From: an uncultured Selenomonas sp.
Lineage (GTDB): Bacteria > Bacillota > Negativicutes > Selenomonadales > Selenomonadaceae
NCBI GenBank assembly: GCA_937915915.1
Contig: CALGGN010000429.1
Span: forward strand, 1-7,358
DNA length: 7,358 nucleotides
Direction: 5' to 3'
Shown: positions 1 to 6,181 of the stretch, piece by piece
Numbering within the stretch: position 1 is the stretch's first letter
Layout of the letters: every line of letters starts with the position of its first letter
The notes under the pieces: model-generated
Seen by the model: the letters and a program-made list of their open reading frames with translations, nothing else
Told to the model about the DNA's origin: nothing
Database searches by the model: none
Translations under genes and position numbers: made by a program

Positions 1-9
1 TATGAACAG

Positions 10-14
10 CTCCT
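10..14 (-). promoter_or_regulatory. Ribosome-binding site for a gene beyond the left edge
   Basis: On the minus strand, just after the rmlD stop codon, the sequence reads AGGAG followed by CTGTTCATA up to the window edge. No start codon fits inside the window. If the last A (position 1) begins an ATG, the spacing would be 8 bases, the same as for rmlD and rmlB. I infer that the rml operon continues leftward into another gene, probably translated right after rmlD. The next few bases outside the window would settle this. Confidence 0.5.
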
Positions 15-20
15 AACTAC

Positions 21-1007
21 TCAGAAATCACATTCCCGCAGATATCTGGCCACCGCGTCCTGCCAGTCGGGCAGCGGCGCGAAACCGTTCTCGGCCAGCT
101 TGCTCTTGTCCAGCCTGCTGTTGAAGGGCCTGGCTGCCTTTGAAAGTCCGTACTGCGCAGTGGTCACTTTTGTCAGTTTCAGATTTTCCGGCAGATACTC
201 CTCATAGCCCTTCCCTGCTGCCTGCCTGAATATTTCCTTCGAAAAATCAAACCAGCTGATATATCCCGTTTTGGTCCCTTCCGGCGTGAATTCTCCCCCG
301 CTTTCATCCAGCTCGGCATTGGTCGCGTGATAGTATCCGTACTGATCTGTGAGGATCATATCCACCAGCAGCCTGGCCAGATCATACGTATAGGTGGGCG
401 TACCGATCTGGTCGTTCACCACGCGGACAGTGTCATGCGTCTTCCCGACATTCAGCATGGTCTTGATGAAATTGCTGCCGTTCACTCCAAAGACCCAGGC
501 TATGCGGACGATAAAATACCTGTCGGTCGCTCCGGCCACGGCCAGCTCGCCTTCGAGCTTCGTCTGTCCGTAGTAATTCAGAGGGGCGTAATCCCGGCAG
601 TCCGGCTGCCAGGGCTCGGTGCCCTGACCGTCGAACACGTAATCCGTGCTGATGTACATGATCTTCGCGCCGCAGGCCGCGGCCGCTTCAGCCATGTTCC
701 TCGTGCCGTCGACGTTTATCTTTTTTACTTTCGGACGGTTCTCTTCATCCTCGGCGGGGTCCACCGCGGTCCATGCCGCGCAGTGGATGACGGCGTCAGG
801 CTTTATCCTGGCGATCGTGCGCTTCACGGCCTCTTCGTCAGTGATGTCCAGGGCCTCATAGGGCATGGAGCAGACGGCGGTACCGTCCTGAACGCCCGAG
901 TATTCGGGCCTGATGTCGCTTCCGATGCCTTCGTGGCCGCGCGAGCTCAGCTCGTTCATCACGTCATGGCCGAGCTGTCCGCCGACCCCTGTCACAAATA
1001 CCTTCAT
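21..1007 (-). CDS. rmlD: dTDP-4-dehydrorhamnose reductase (RmlD)
   Basis: This is the last enzyme of the dTDP-L-rhamnose pathway. It reduces dTDP-4-dehydro-L-rhamnose to dTDP-L-rhamnose with NAD(P)H in the cytoplasm. The 328-residue protein is a short-chain dehydrogenase of the extended type. It has a Rossmann glycine motif (G7, G10, G13 in TGVGGQLG), the catalytic STDYVFDG segment (S120-T121-D122), the YxxxK pair Y146/K150, DQIGTPTY at 199-206 and a C-terminal RPFNSRLD at 293-300, all typical of RmlD. I chose ATG at 1007 because AGGAG (1016-1020) lies 8 bases upstream. An in-frame GTG at 1013 sits only 2 bases from that site. The protein is longer than most RmlD proteins (about 280-300 residues), and the excess lies around residues 231-247 just before SWFDF. 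The gene starts 12 bases beyond the rmlB stop, consistent with one transcript. Confidence 0.96.
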   Translation of the reverse strand: MKVFVTGVGGQLGHDVMNELSSRGHEGIGSDIRPEYSGVQDGTAVCSMPYEALDITDEEAVKRTIARIKPDAVIHCAAWTAVDPAEDEENRPKVKKINVDGTRNMAEAAAACGAKIMYISTDYVFDGQGTEPWQPDCRDYAPLNYYGQTKLEGELAVAGATDRYFIVRIAWVFGVNGSNFIKTMLNVGKTHDTVRVVNDQIGTPTYTYDLARLLVDMILTDQYGYYHATNAELDESGGEFTPEGTKTGYISWFDFSKEIFRQAAGKGYEEYLPENLKLTKVTTAQYGLSKAARPFNSRLDKSKLAENGFAPLPDWQDAVARYLRECDF

Positions 1008-1015
1008 AGGCACTT

Positions 1016-1020
1016 CTCCT
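1016..1020 (-). promoter_or_regulatory. Ribosome-binding site that fixes the rmlD start
   Basis: AGGAG on the minus strand shares its first A with the TGA stop of rmlB. Spacing is 8 bases to the ATG at 1007 but only 2 bases to the in-frame GTG at 1013, so the ATG is the better start. Sharing bases with the upstream stop suggests translational coupling of rmlB and rmlD. Confidence 0.75.
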
Positions 1021-2039
1021 CAGCGGTTTCCATACATCTTGTCATAATAGTTTTGGTACTCGCCGCTGATGATATTTTCCCACCAATCTTTGTGCTCCAG
1101 ATACCATTGAATGGTCTGCTTGATGCCGTCCTCGAATTTTGTCTCAGGCTCCCAGCCAAGATCGTTCCTGATCTTCGTGGGATCGATGGCATAGCGGCGG
1201 TCGTGTCCCTTGCGATCCTCCACGTGCTCAATGAGGCTCTCGGGCTTTCCCAGCTCCTTCAGGATAATCTTTACCACATCAATGTTGCGGCGCTCGTTGT
1301 GCCCGCCGATGTTATAGACCTCGCCGGCTTTCCCCTTGGTGAGCACAAGGTTGATTGCCGAGCAGTGATCTTTTACATAGAGCCAGTCGCGCACGTTCTC
1401 TCCCTTTCCGTAGACCGGAAGCTTCTTGTCATGGAGTGCATTGATGATCATGAGGGGGATGAGCTTTTCCGGGAAGTGGAACGGTCCGTAGTTGTTCGAG
1501 CAGCGGGAGATGGTCACGGGAATCTTGTAGGTGCGGCTGTAAGCCTGCACCAAGAGATCCGCCGATGCCTTTGAGGCAGAGTAGGGGCTGGAGGTGTGAA
1601 GGGGCGTTGTCTCCGTGAAGAAGAGATCGGGACGATCCAGGGGGAGATCCCCGTAGACTTCATCCGTCGAGACCTGATGGTATCGGTCAATGCCGTATTT
1701 GCGGCAGGCATCCAGCAGCACGCTGGTGCCCAGGATATTGGTGCGCAGGAACAGCTCGGGATCCTCGATGGAGCGGTCCACGTGGCTTTCTGCGGCAAAA
1801 TTTACGATGATATCCGGTTTTTCATCGCGGAACAGTTTGTCTACGGCCCGGCGATCTGCGATATCTCCCCGGATGAACTTGAATTTCTCCTTGGTCATCG
1901 CCTTATCCAAAGTCGCCATGTTTCCGGCATAGGTCAGCTTGTCAAAGCAGATGATCTTGTCTGCCGGGCGCTGCTTGAGCATATAGTATACGAAATTCGC
2001 GCCGATGAATCCGGCGCCGCCTGTTACGACAATATTCAT
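1020..2039 (-). CDS. rmlB: dTDP-glucose 4,6-dehydratase (RmlB)
   Basis: This is the second enzyme of dTDP-L-rhamnose synthesis. It converts dTDP-glucose to dTDP-4-keto-6-deoxyglucose by an internal NAD+-dependent oxidation, dehydration and reduction. The 339-residue length is normal for the family. Visible marks are the NAD-binding TGGAGFIG (residues 6-13), DKLTYAGN (33-40), NFAAESHVDRSI (80-91), the catalytic STDEVYG (124-130, with the T125-D126-E127 triad), the Y153/K157 pair in YSASK, SRCSNNYGP at 178-186 and DWLYVKDH at 218-225. The start is an ATG preceded by GAGGAG with 8-base spacing. Its A overlaps the last base of the rmlC TAA stop (TAATG), so the two genes are very likely translationally coupled. 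The call is secure. Confidence 0.98.
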   Translation of the reverse strand: MNIVVTGGAGFIGANFVYYMLKQRPADKIICFDKLTYAGNMATLDKAMTKEKFKFIRGDIADRRAVDKLFRDEKPDIIVNFAAESHVDRSIEDPELFLRTNILGTSVLLDACRKYGIDRYHQVSTDEVYGDLPLDRPDLFFTETTPLHTSSPYSASKASADLLVQAYSRTYKIPVTISRCSNNYGPFHFPEKLIPLMIINALHDKKLPVYGKGENVRDWLYVKDHCSAINLVLTKGKAGEVYNIGGHNERRNIDVVKIILKELGKPESLIEHVEDRKGHDRRYAIDPTKIRNDLGWEPETKFEDGIKQTIQWYLEHKDWWENIISGEYQNYYDKMYGNR

Positions 2040-2605
2040 TACCGCATCTCCTCATAGATAAAATTCAGATTGGTACGCTCCGACAAAAGTGGCGCTTTCT
2101 CGTCCTTTTCCGATAAAATGACAGGATCGAAGGGCCATTCCACGCCGATTTCAGGGTCGTTCCAGCGGATGTTGCCATCGCATTCCGGCGCATAGTAGTT
2201 GTCCGCCTTGTACTGGACTTCCACGTCGTCCGTGAGGGTCAGGAACCCGTGGGCGAAACCGCGCGGGATGAAAAGCTGCTTCTTGTTTTCAGCGGAAAGT
2301 TCCACTGCTGTCCATTGGGCATACTGCGGAGAACCCTTGCGAATGTCCACCGCCACATCCAGGATGCTGCCCTTCGTGCAGCGCAGGAGCTTTGCCTGAC
2401 ACATGGGATTGAGCTGGTAATGCAATCCGCGGAGCGTTCCCTTTGTCGCGGAGAAGGACTGGTTATCCTGCACGAAGTCCACATGGATTCCGGCCTCTTC
2501 CATTCTCCGCAGGGACCAGCTCTCCATGAACCAGCCGCGGGCATCGCCGAATACTTGCGGCTCCAGTATCAGGACACCCTTCAGATTCGTTTCTGTTGCC
2601 TTCAA
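2039..2605 (-). CDS. rmlC: dTDP-4-dehydrorhamnose 3,5-epimerase (RmlC)
   Basis: This is the third step of dTDP-L-rhamnose synthesis: epimerisation of dTDP-4-keto-6-deoxyglucose at C3 and C5. The protein is a cupin-fold enzyme of 188 residues, the normal size. It shows VFGDARGWFMESW (18-30), FVQDNQSFS (44-52), GTLRGLHYQ (56-64, with the catalytic-base histidine H62), LDVAVDIRKGSP (82-93), IPRGFAHGFLTL (113-124) and the DNYYAPE/WNDPEIGVEWP segment (135-158), all standard for the family. The start is TTG: no in-frame ATG or GTG lies close upstream, the conserved N-terminus begins here, and AAGGAA lies 8 bases upstream. It begins 22 bases after the rmlA stop, in the same operon. Confidence 0.97.
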   Translation of the reverse strand: MKATETNLKGVLILEPQVFGDARGWFMESWSLRRMEEAGIHVDFVQDNQSFSATKGTLRGLHYQLNPMCQAKLLRCTKGSILDVAVDIRKGSPQYAQWTAVELSAENKKQLFIPRGFAHGFLTLTDDVEVQYKADNYYAPECDGNIRWNDPEIGVEWPFDPVILSEKDEKAPLLSERTNLNFIYEEMR

Positions 2606-2627
2606 ACCTATCGTTCCTTTCGTTGTC

Positions 2628-3506
2628 TCAGCTATGCTCTTTCACCAGCCGCTGCAGATATTGTCCGTATTCGTTCTTTGCAAGGGGTTCAGCCAAGCGC
2701 AGAAGCTGCTCTGCGACAATGTATTTCATGCGGAAGGCAATTTCTTCGATACAGGAGATCTTGAGCCCCTGCCTTGCCTGGATGGTCTGCACAAAGGAGG
2801 CAGCCTGCAGCAGGGATTCATGGGTCCCTGTGTCCAGCCACGCATAGCCGCGGCGCATCTTCTGCACCCGGAGCTTGTGCCGCTCCAGATAGACACGATT
2901 CACATCCGTGATCTCCAGTTCCCCCCGGGCGGACGGCCGGATGGATTTTGCCACATCCACGATATCGTGGTCGTAAAAATACAATCCCGTGACCGCATAA
3001 TTGGAGCGCGGCTCCTTCGGCTTTTCTTCCAGGCTCAAGGCATTTCCTTCTTTGTCGAACTCCACCACGCCGTAGCGCTGCGGATCGCTCACATAGTAGG
3101 CAAAGACCGTGGCCCCCTCGTCATGTGCGGCAGCCTGCTGGACTGCCTTGGCGAAATCCGAGCCATAGAAGATATTATCGCCCAGCACCAGAGCGCAGCT
3201 GTCACCGGCAATGAAATCCTCTCCCAGCAAAAAGGCCTGCGCCAGCCCATCCGGGCTCGGCTGAACAGTATATGAGATGTTCAGCCCAAATTGATGCCCA
3301 TCCTGCAGGAGCGCACGGTAGAGCTCTCGATCCTGAGGCGTCGTGATGACCAGAATATCGCGGATCCCCGCAAGCATGAGCGCGCTCAAAGGATAGTAGA
3401 TCATCGGCTTGTCATAGACCGGCATAAGCTGCTTGGAAACGACCATAGTCAACGGATACAGGCGCGTTCCGGAGCCGCCGGCCAGTATGATACCTTTTTT
3501 TACCAA
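2628..3506 (-). CDS. rmlA: Glucose-1-phosphate thymidylyltransferase (RmlA)
   Basis: This enzyme commits glucose-1-phosphate to rhamnose synthesis: it joins it to dTTP, giving dTDP-glucose and pyrophosphate. In the family it is usually feedback-inhibited by dTDP-L-rhamnose. The protein carries the nucleotide-binding GGSGTRLYPLT (10-20), VSKQLMPVYDKPMIYYPLS (23-41), LGDNIFYG (108-115, with metal ligand D110), EEKP (160-163), LEITDVN (197-203) and WLDTGTHESL (223-232, with the second metal ligand D225). I place the start at TTG 3506, giving 292 residues beginning MVKKGIILAGG. It lies 8 bases after GGAGG. The longer reading frame from GTG at 3515 has a start overlapping that ribosome-binding site, so it is unlikely. 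This is the first gene of the leftward operon, about 30 bases downstream of the predicted transcription start. Confidence 0.97.
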   Translation of the reverse strand: MVKKGIILAGGSGTRLYPLTMVVSKQLMPVYDKPMIYYPLSALMLAGIRDILVITTPQDRELYRALLQDGHQFGLNISYTVQPSPDGLAQAFLLGEDFIAGDSCALVLGDNIFYGSDFAKAVQQAAAHDEGATVFAYYVSDPQRYGVVEFDKEGNALSLEEKPKEPRSNYAVTGLYFYDHDIVDVAKSIRPSARGELEITDVNRVYLERHKLRVQKMRRGYAWLDTGTHESLLQAASFVQTIQARQGLKISCIEEIAFRMKYIVAEQLLRLAEPLAKNEYGQYLQRLVKEHS

Positions 3507-3514
3507 GAAAAGCA

Positions 3515-3519
3515 CCTCC
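3515..3519 (-). promoter_or_regulatory. Ribosome-binding site that decides the rmlA start
   Basis: The minus strand has GGAGG, then 8 bases (TGCTTTTC), then TTG GTA AAA AAA GGT. The alternative GTG start at 3515-3513 uses the last G of this same GGAGG, so a ribosome bound here could not use it. This supports a TTG start for rmlA. Confidence 0.75.
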
Positions 3520-3542
3520 GCTCAAAGTTAACTCCACTGGAT

Positions 3543-3571
3543 ATTTTAGACGATTCGGCTATCCTTGTAAA
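3543..3571 (-). promoter_or_regulatory. Promoter of the leftward rmlACBD operon
   Basis: Read on the minus strand, -35 TTTACA (3571-3566) and -10 TAAAAT (3548-3543) are separated by exactly 17 bases. Each box matches five of six positions of the vegetative-sigma consensus. The expected transcription start is near 3536, leaving a leader of about 30 bases before the rmlA TTG. An 8-bp palindrome, AGTTAACT (3526-3533), lies in this leader. This is the only good promoter I see for the rml genes in the window, consistent with a single transcript. Confidence 0.75.
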
Positions 3572-3574
3572 GGG

Positions 3575-3591
3575 GTGCAAAGAGGTTGCAC
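3575..3591. promoter_or_regulatory. Candidate operator: GTGCAA inverted repeat between the divergent promoters
   Basis: GTGCAA (3575-3580) and TTGCAC (3586-3591) form a perfect 6-bp dyad with a 5-base spacer, so the half-sites are 11 bp apart, about one helical turn. The dyad starts 4 bases beyond the -35 box of the rml promoter. A third copy, as GGTGCAA, lies at 3623-3629, inside the spacer of the manC promoter. That arrangement would suit a dimeric regulator acting on both promoters. No regulator gene is in the window, and a dyad this short can occur by chance. Confidence 0.35.
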
Positions 3592-3617
3592 GGGGATTGT
3601 CATGGAGAAATTTCATA

Positions 3618-3646
3618 TTGAAGGTGCAAGTGATGTATGATAGAAT
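3618..3646 (+). promoter_or_regulatory. Promoter of the rightward manC operon
   Basis: -35 TTGAAG (3618-3623) and -10 TAGAAT (3641-3646) are separated by 17 bases. TG at 3638-3639, one base before the -10 box, makes an extended -10 element. The expected start is near 3653, giving a leader of about 50 bases before the manC ATG. The upstream DNA holds the palindrome GAAATTTC (3607-3614). The -10 boxes of the two divergent promoters are about 95 bases apart. Confidence 0.7.
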
Positions 3647-3690
3647 ATAAGCGATTTATTTTGAAATGAAGTTGTGGTCATTCACATATG

Positions 3691-3695
3691 AGGAG
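3691..3695 (+). promoter_or_regulatory. Ribosome-binding site that fixes the manC start
   Basis: AGGAG lies 7 bases before the ATG at 3703. An in-frame ATG at 3688 comes before this site and has no ribosome-binding site of its own, so the 3703 start (MKVIILAGGGG) is preferred over the longer MRSVVMKV form. Confidence 0.75.
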
Positions 3696-3702
3696 TGTTG
3701 TC

Positions 3703-5067
3703 ATGAAGGTCATCATCCTTGCGGGCGGAGGCGGCTCCAGGCTATTTCCCCTCTCACGCAAAGCATACCCCAAGCAGTTTCTGGCTTTGGAGGATGACAA
3801 GTCACTGTTGGTTCATACCGTGGAGCGGTTCCTCTCTATGGTTTCCCCGGAGGACATTGTGCTGGTGACGAACGAAAGCTATTATTACCATGTCCAGAAT
3901 GAACTGGAGCTTTGCCATGCAGACAAGGCCCACATCGTGCTGGAGCCAATCGCCAGGAATACGGCGCCGGCCATTGCCTTGGCAGCCAAATACTGCGACA
4001 CGGAACTGGGATGCGATCGGGATGAGGTGCTGGTCATCGCCGCGGCTGATCATGTCATCCGGCAGAGGGAAGCTTTTGCCGACTGTGTGTCCAAGGCCGC
4101 TGCTGTGGCAGGGGAAGACGCCTTTGTCACCTTCGGTATCAAGCCTCGCAGTCCGGAGACGGGATACGGGTATATTGAAGCCGGGGAAGAGCGGGATGGG
4201 AGCTTTCGGGTGCTTTCCTTCAAGGAAAAGCCGGATTTGGCGCTGGCTGAGCAGTATCTGGCAGCGGGGAACTATTACTGGAACTCCGGTATGTTTGCCT
4301 TCAGGCTTGGGTGTATCCTGGATGAACTGGCAGCTTACCAGCCTGAGATCAGCGGGCTTTTAGAGGGACGCAGTTATCAGGAAGTGCATGACCGCTTTGA
4401 GGATATGCCCTCCATTTCCATTGATTACGCTGTAGCCGAGCACAGCAAAAGGGTGCGCATGGTGCCCCTTTCCTGCTATTGGAACGATATTGGTTCCTGG
4501 GACGCTATGTATGACATCCTGCCCAAGGATAAGGCGGGAAATGCGGTCAAGGGAGACTGCATTACCATTGACTGCAAGAACTCCTTGCTGATCGGGCATG
4601 ACCGCCTGATTGCCGGCATTGGCATCGATGACCTGCTTCTGGTGGAGTCTGATGATGTGATCGTGGCTACTAAAAAGGGAAACTCGCAGAAGGTCAAGGA
4701 TGTGGTGGATACACTGAAAAAGAACCACCGCAAGGAGGCCACGGAGCATACCACCCTCTACTATTCTTGGGGAACTTCTTCTGCTCTGGGGAAGGGGAAG
4801 AATTACGTCATGCGCAAGCTGCGTATCATGCCCGGCAAGGCATTGCCGCTCCGCATGCACTACCATCGCACGGAGCATTTCATCGTCCTTTCCGGTACGG
4901 CCGGGGTGAAGCGGGACGATAAGGCCATGATGATTCACGAAAATGAGTCTGTTTTCATCCCCCAGACTTCCCGCTACGAACTTGCCAATCCGGGGCGTAT
5001 CCCTTTGGAAATCATAGAAATCCGCAATGGCACCTATCTGGGCGAGGATGATGTCGTTGAGTTCTGA
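3703..5067 (+). CDS. manC: Mannose-1-phosphate guanylyltransferase / mannose-6-phosphate isomerase (ManC, type II)
   Basis: ManC makes GDP-mannose from mannose-1-phosphate and GTP. Two-domain members also interconvert fructose-6-phosphate and mannose-6-phosphate. The N-terminal nucleotidyltransferase domain (about 1-340) has LAGGGGSRLFPLSR (6-19), YPKQF (22-26), EPIARNTAPAIALAA (81-95), PETGYGYIEAG (151-161), FKEKP (173-177), YYWNSGMFAFR (191-201) and CYWNDIGSW (258-266). The C-terminal cupin domain (about 350-454) has SWGTS (355-359), RMHYHRTEHFIVLSGTA (384-400), ENESVFIP (413-420) and YLGEDDVVEF (445-454). Its 454 residues are slightly fewer than the usual 465-480. The usual QMHHHRAEHW isomerase motif has arginine in place of glutamine (R384) and phenylalanine in place of tryptophan (F393), so isomerase activity is less certain than transferase activity. 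It is the first gene of the rightward operon, and the next gene begins inside its last codons. Confidence 0.95.
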   Translation: MKVIILAGGGGSRLFPLSRKAYPKQFLALEDDKSLLVHTVERFLSMVSPEDIVLVTNESYYYHVQNELELCHADKAHIVLEPIARNTAPAIALAAKYCDTELGCDRDEVLVIAAADHVIRQREAFADCVSKAAAVAGEDAFVTFGIKPRSPETGYGYIEAGEERDGSFRVLSFKEKPDLALAEQYLAAGNYYWNSGMFAFRLGCILDELAAYQPEISGLLEGRSYQEVHDRFEDMPSISIDYAVAEHSKRVRMVPLSCYWNDIGSWDAMYDILPKDKAGNAVKGDCITIDCKNSLLIGHDRLIAGIGIDDLLLVESDDVIVATKKGNSQKVKDVVDTLKKNHRKEATEHTTLYYSWGTSSALGKGKNYVMRKLRIMPGKALPLRMHYHRTEHFIVLSGTAGVKRDDKAMMIHENESVFIPQTSRYELANPGRIPLEIIEIRNGTYLGEDDVVEF

Positions 5068-6181
5068 AGCGGGGAAGAAATCCCTCAAGGTAGCGCTGGT
5101 CTGCGAATGGTTGATTACCTTTGCCGGCGCTGAAAAGGTGGCGGCAGCCATTCTGTCTGTCTTTCCTCAGGCGGATGTGTATGCTGTCGTGGACTTCCTG
5201 CCGGAAGAACACAGGGGGTGGCTTCGGGGCAAGAAGGTGCGGACCACTTTCATCCAAAATCTTCCCGGTGCGAAGAGGCATTACAAATCCTATTTGCCGC
5301 TTATGCCGCTGGCCATAGAGCAGTTGGACATGTCAGGGTACGATTTGATTATATCCAGCAGTCACTGTGTCGCCAAAGGCGTACTTACCGGTCCCGGTCA
5401 GATGCATATTTCTTATGTGCATTCGCCCATGCGGTACGCGTGGGATCTTACGCATGAATATCTGCGTGAAGCCCATCTGGAATATGGGATAAAAGGCTGG
5501 ATTGCCAAGCTCATCTTACACTATATGCGGTTGTGGGACAGCCGCACGGCTTGCGGCGTGGATGCTTTCGTGGCAAATTCCCGGTTCATTGCCCAGCGAA
5601 TCAAGAAGGTTTACGGCAGAGAGGCAGATGTCATTCATCCCCCCGTGGATGTGGACGAGTTTCGTGCATGTGAGGAGAAAGAAGATTACTATCTGACGGC
5701 TTCCCGCATTGTGCCTTATAAAAAAGTCCATGTGATTGTAGAGGCTTTTCGCCAGATGCCGGACAGAAAGCTGGTTGTCATAGGAGCTGGCCCGGGGTTG
5801 GGGGAACTTAAAAAGCTGGCTGGTCCCAACGTGGAAATCCTAGGGTATCAGAGTGATGAAGTCTTGCGGGAAAAGATGCAGCACGCCAAGGCCTTTGTTT
5901 TTGCAGCAGAAGAGGATTTTGGCATTACGCCCGTAGAAGCTCAAGCATGCGGCACACCTGTGATTGCCTATGGCAAGGGAGGCGCATTGGAAACTGTGAG
6001 GCCTGAAACGGGATGTTTTTTTTATGAACAGATACCGGAAGCCATCTGCAAAACGGTCAAGGATTTTGAAAGGCGGCAGGAAGCATTTTCTCCCACCGAT
6101 TGCCGTGCTTGGGCGGAATCCTTTCGTGTCAGCCGTTTTTGCAGGGAATTTGAGGCATATGTTGAGAGCAAAATGATATGA
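5051..6181 (+). CDS. GT4 family glycosyltransferase, WbaZ/MtfA-like (probable mannosyltransferase)
   Basis: This is a cytoplasmic or membrane-associated retaining glycosyltransferase with the two-Rossmann (GT-B) fold. The N-terminal acceptor domain opens KVALVCEWLITFAGAEKV (13-30), with the glycine-alanine-glutamate motif of this group, and includes SSSHCVAKG (102-110) and ISYVHSPMRYAWD (120-132). The C-terminal donor domain has IHPPVD (195-200), TASRIVPYKKVH (216-227), VIGAGP (243-248) and the EX7E motif EDFGITPVE (288-296) followed by AQACGTPVIAYGKGG. This pattern fits the WbaZ-like GT4 group, whose characterised members transfer mannose from GDP-mannose. Its position right behind manC fits that donor. 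The exact acceptor and linkage cannot be read from sequence. The start is uncertain: ATG 5048 or 5051, or TTG 5057, which is 9 bases after GGCGAGG. Any of these overlaps the manC end, so coupling is likely. No transmembrane segment is evident. Confidence 0.9.
   Translation: MSLSSEAGKKSLKVALVCEWLITFAGAEKVAAAILSVFPQADVYAVVDFLPEEHRGWLRGKKVRTTFIQNLPGAKRHYKSYLPLMPLAIEQLDMSGYDLIISSSHCVAKGVLTGPGQMHISYVHSPMRYAWDLTHEYLREAHLEYGIKGWIAKLILHYMRLWDSRTACGVDAFVANSRFIAQRIKKVYGREADVIHPPVDVDEFRACEEKEDYYLTASRIVPYKKVHVIVEAFRQMPDRKLVVIGAGPGLGELKKLAGPNVEILGYQSDEVLREKMQHAKAFVFAAEEDFGITPVEAQACGTPVIAYGKGGALETVRPETGCFFYEQIPEAICKTVKDFERRQEAFSPTDCRAWAESFRVSRFCREFEAYVESKMI

Noticed and set aside
327..1574. A 415-codon plus-strand open frame antisense to rmlD and rmlB
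   Set aside because: It lies opposite two genes with complete family motifs, has no promoter or convincing ribosome-binding site, and its translation shows no recognisable domain. It is the expected shadow of GC-rich coding DNA.
2526..3275. A 249-codon plus-strand frame opposite rmlC and rmlA
   Set aside because: It is antisense to well-supported enzymes, has no recognisable motif, and spans the boundary between two real genes. It is a shadow frame.
3565..3579. A possible catabolite-repression (cre) site, TTGTAAAGGGGTGCA, over the rml -35 box
   Set aside because: It departs from the cre consensus at the central C and at a required A/T position, so the match is too weak to report as a site.
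3666..3790. A short leader frame from ATG 3666 running into manC in another frame
   Set aside because: It has no ribosome-binding site upstream, and its sequence beyond 3703 is just the out-of-frame start of manC.
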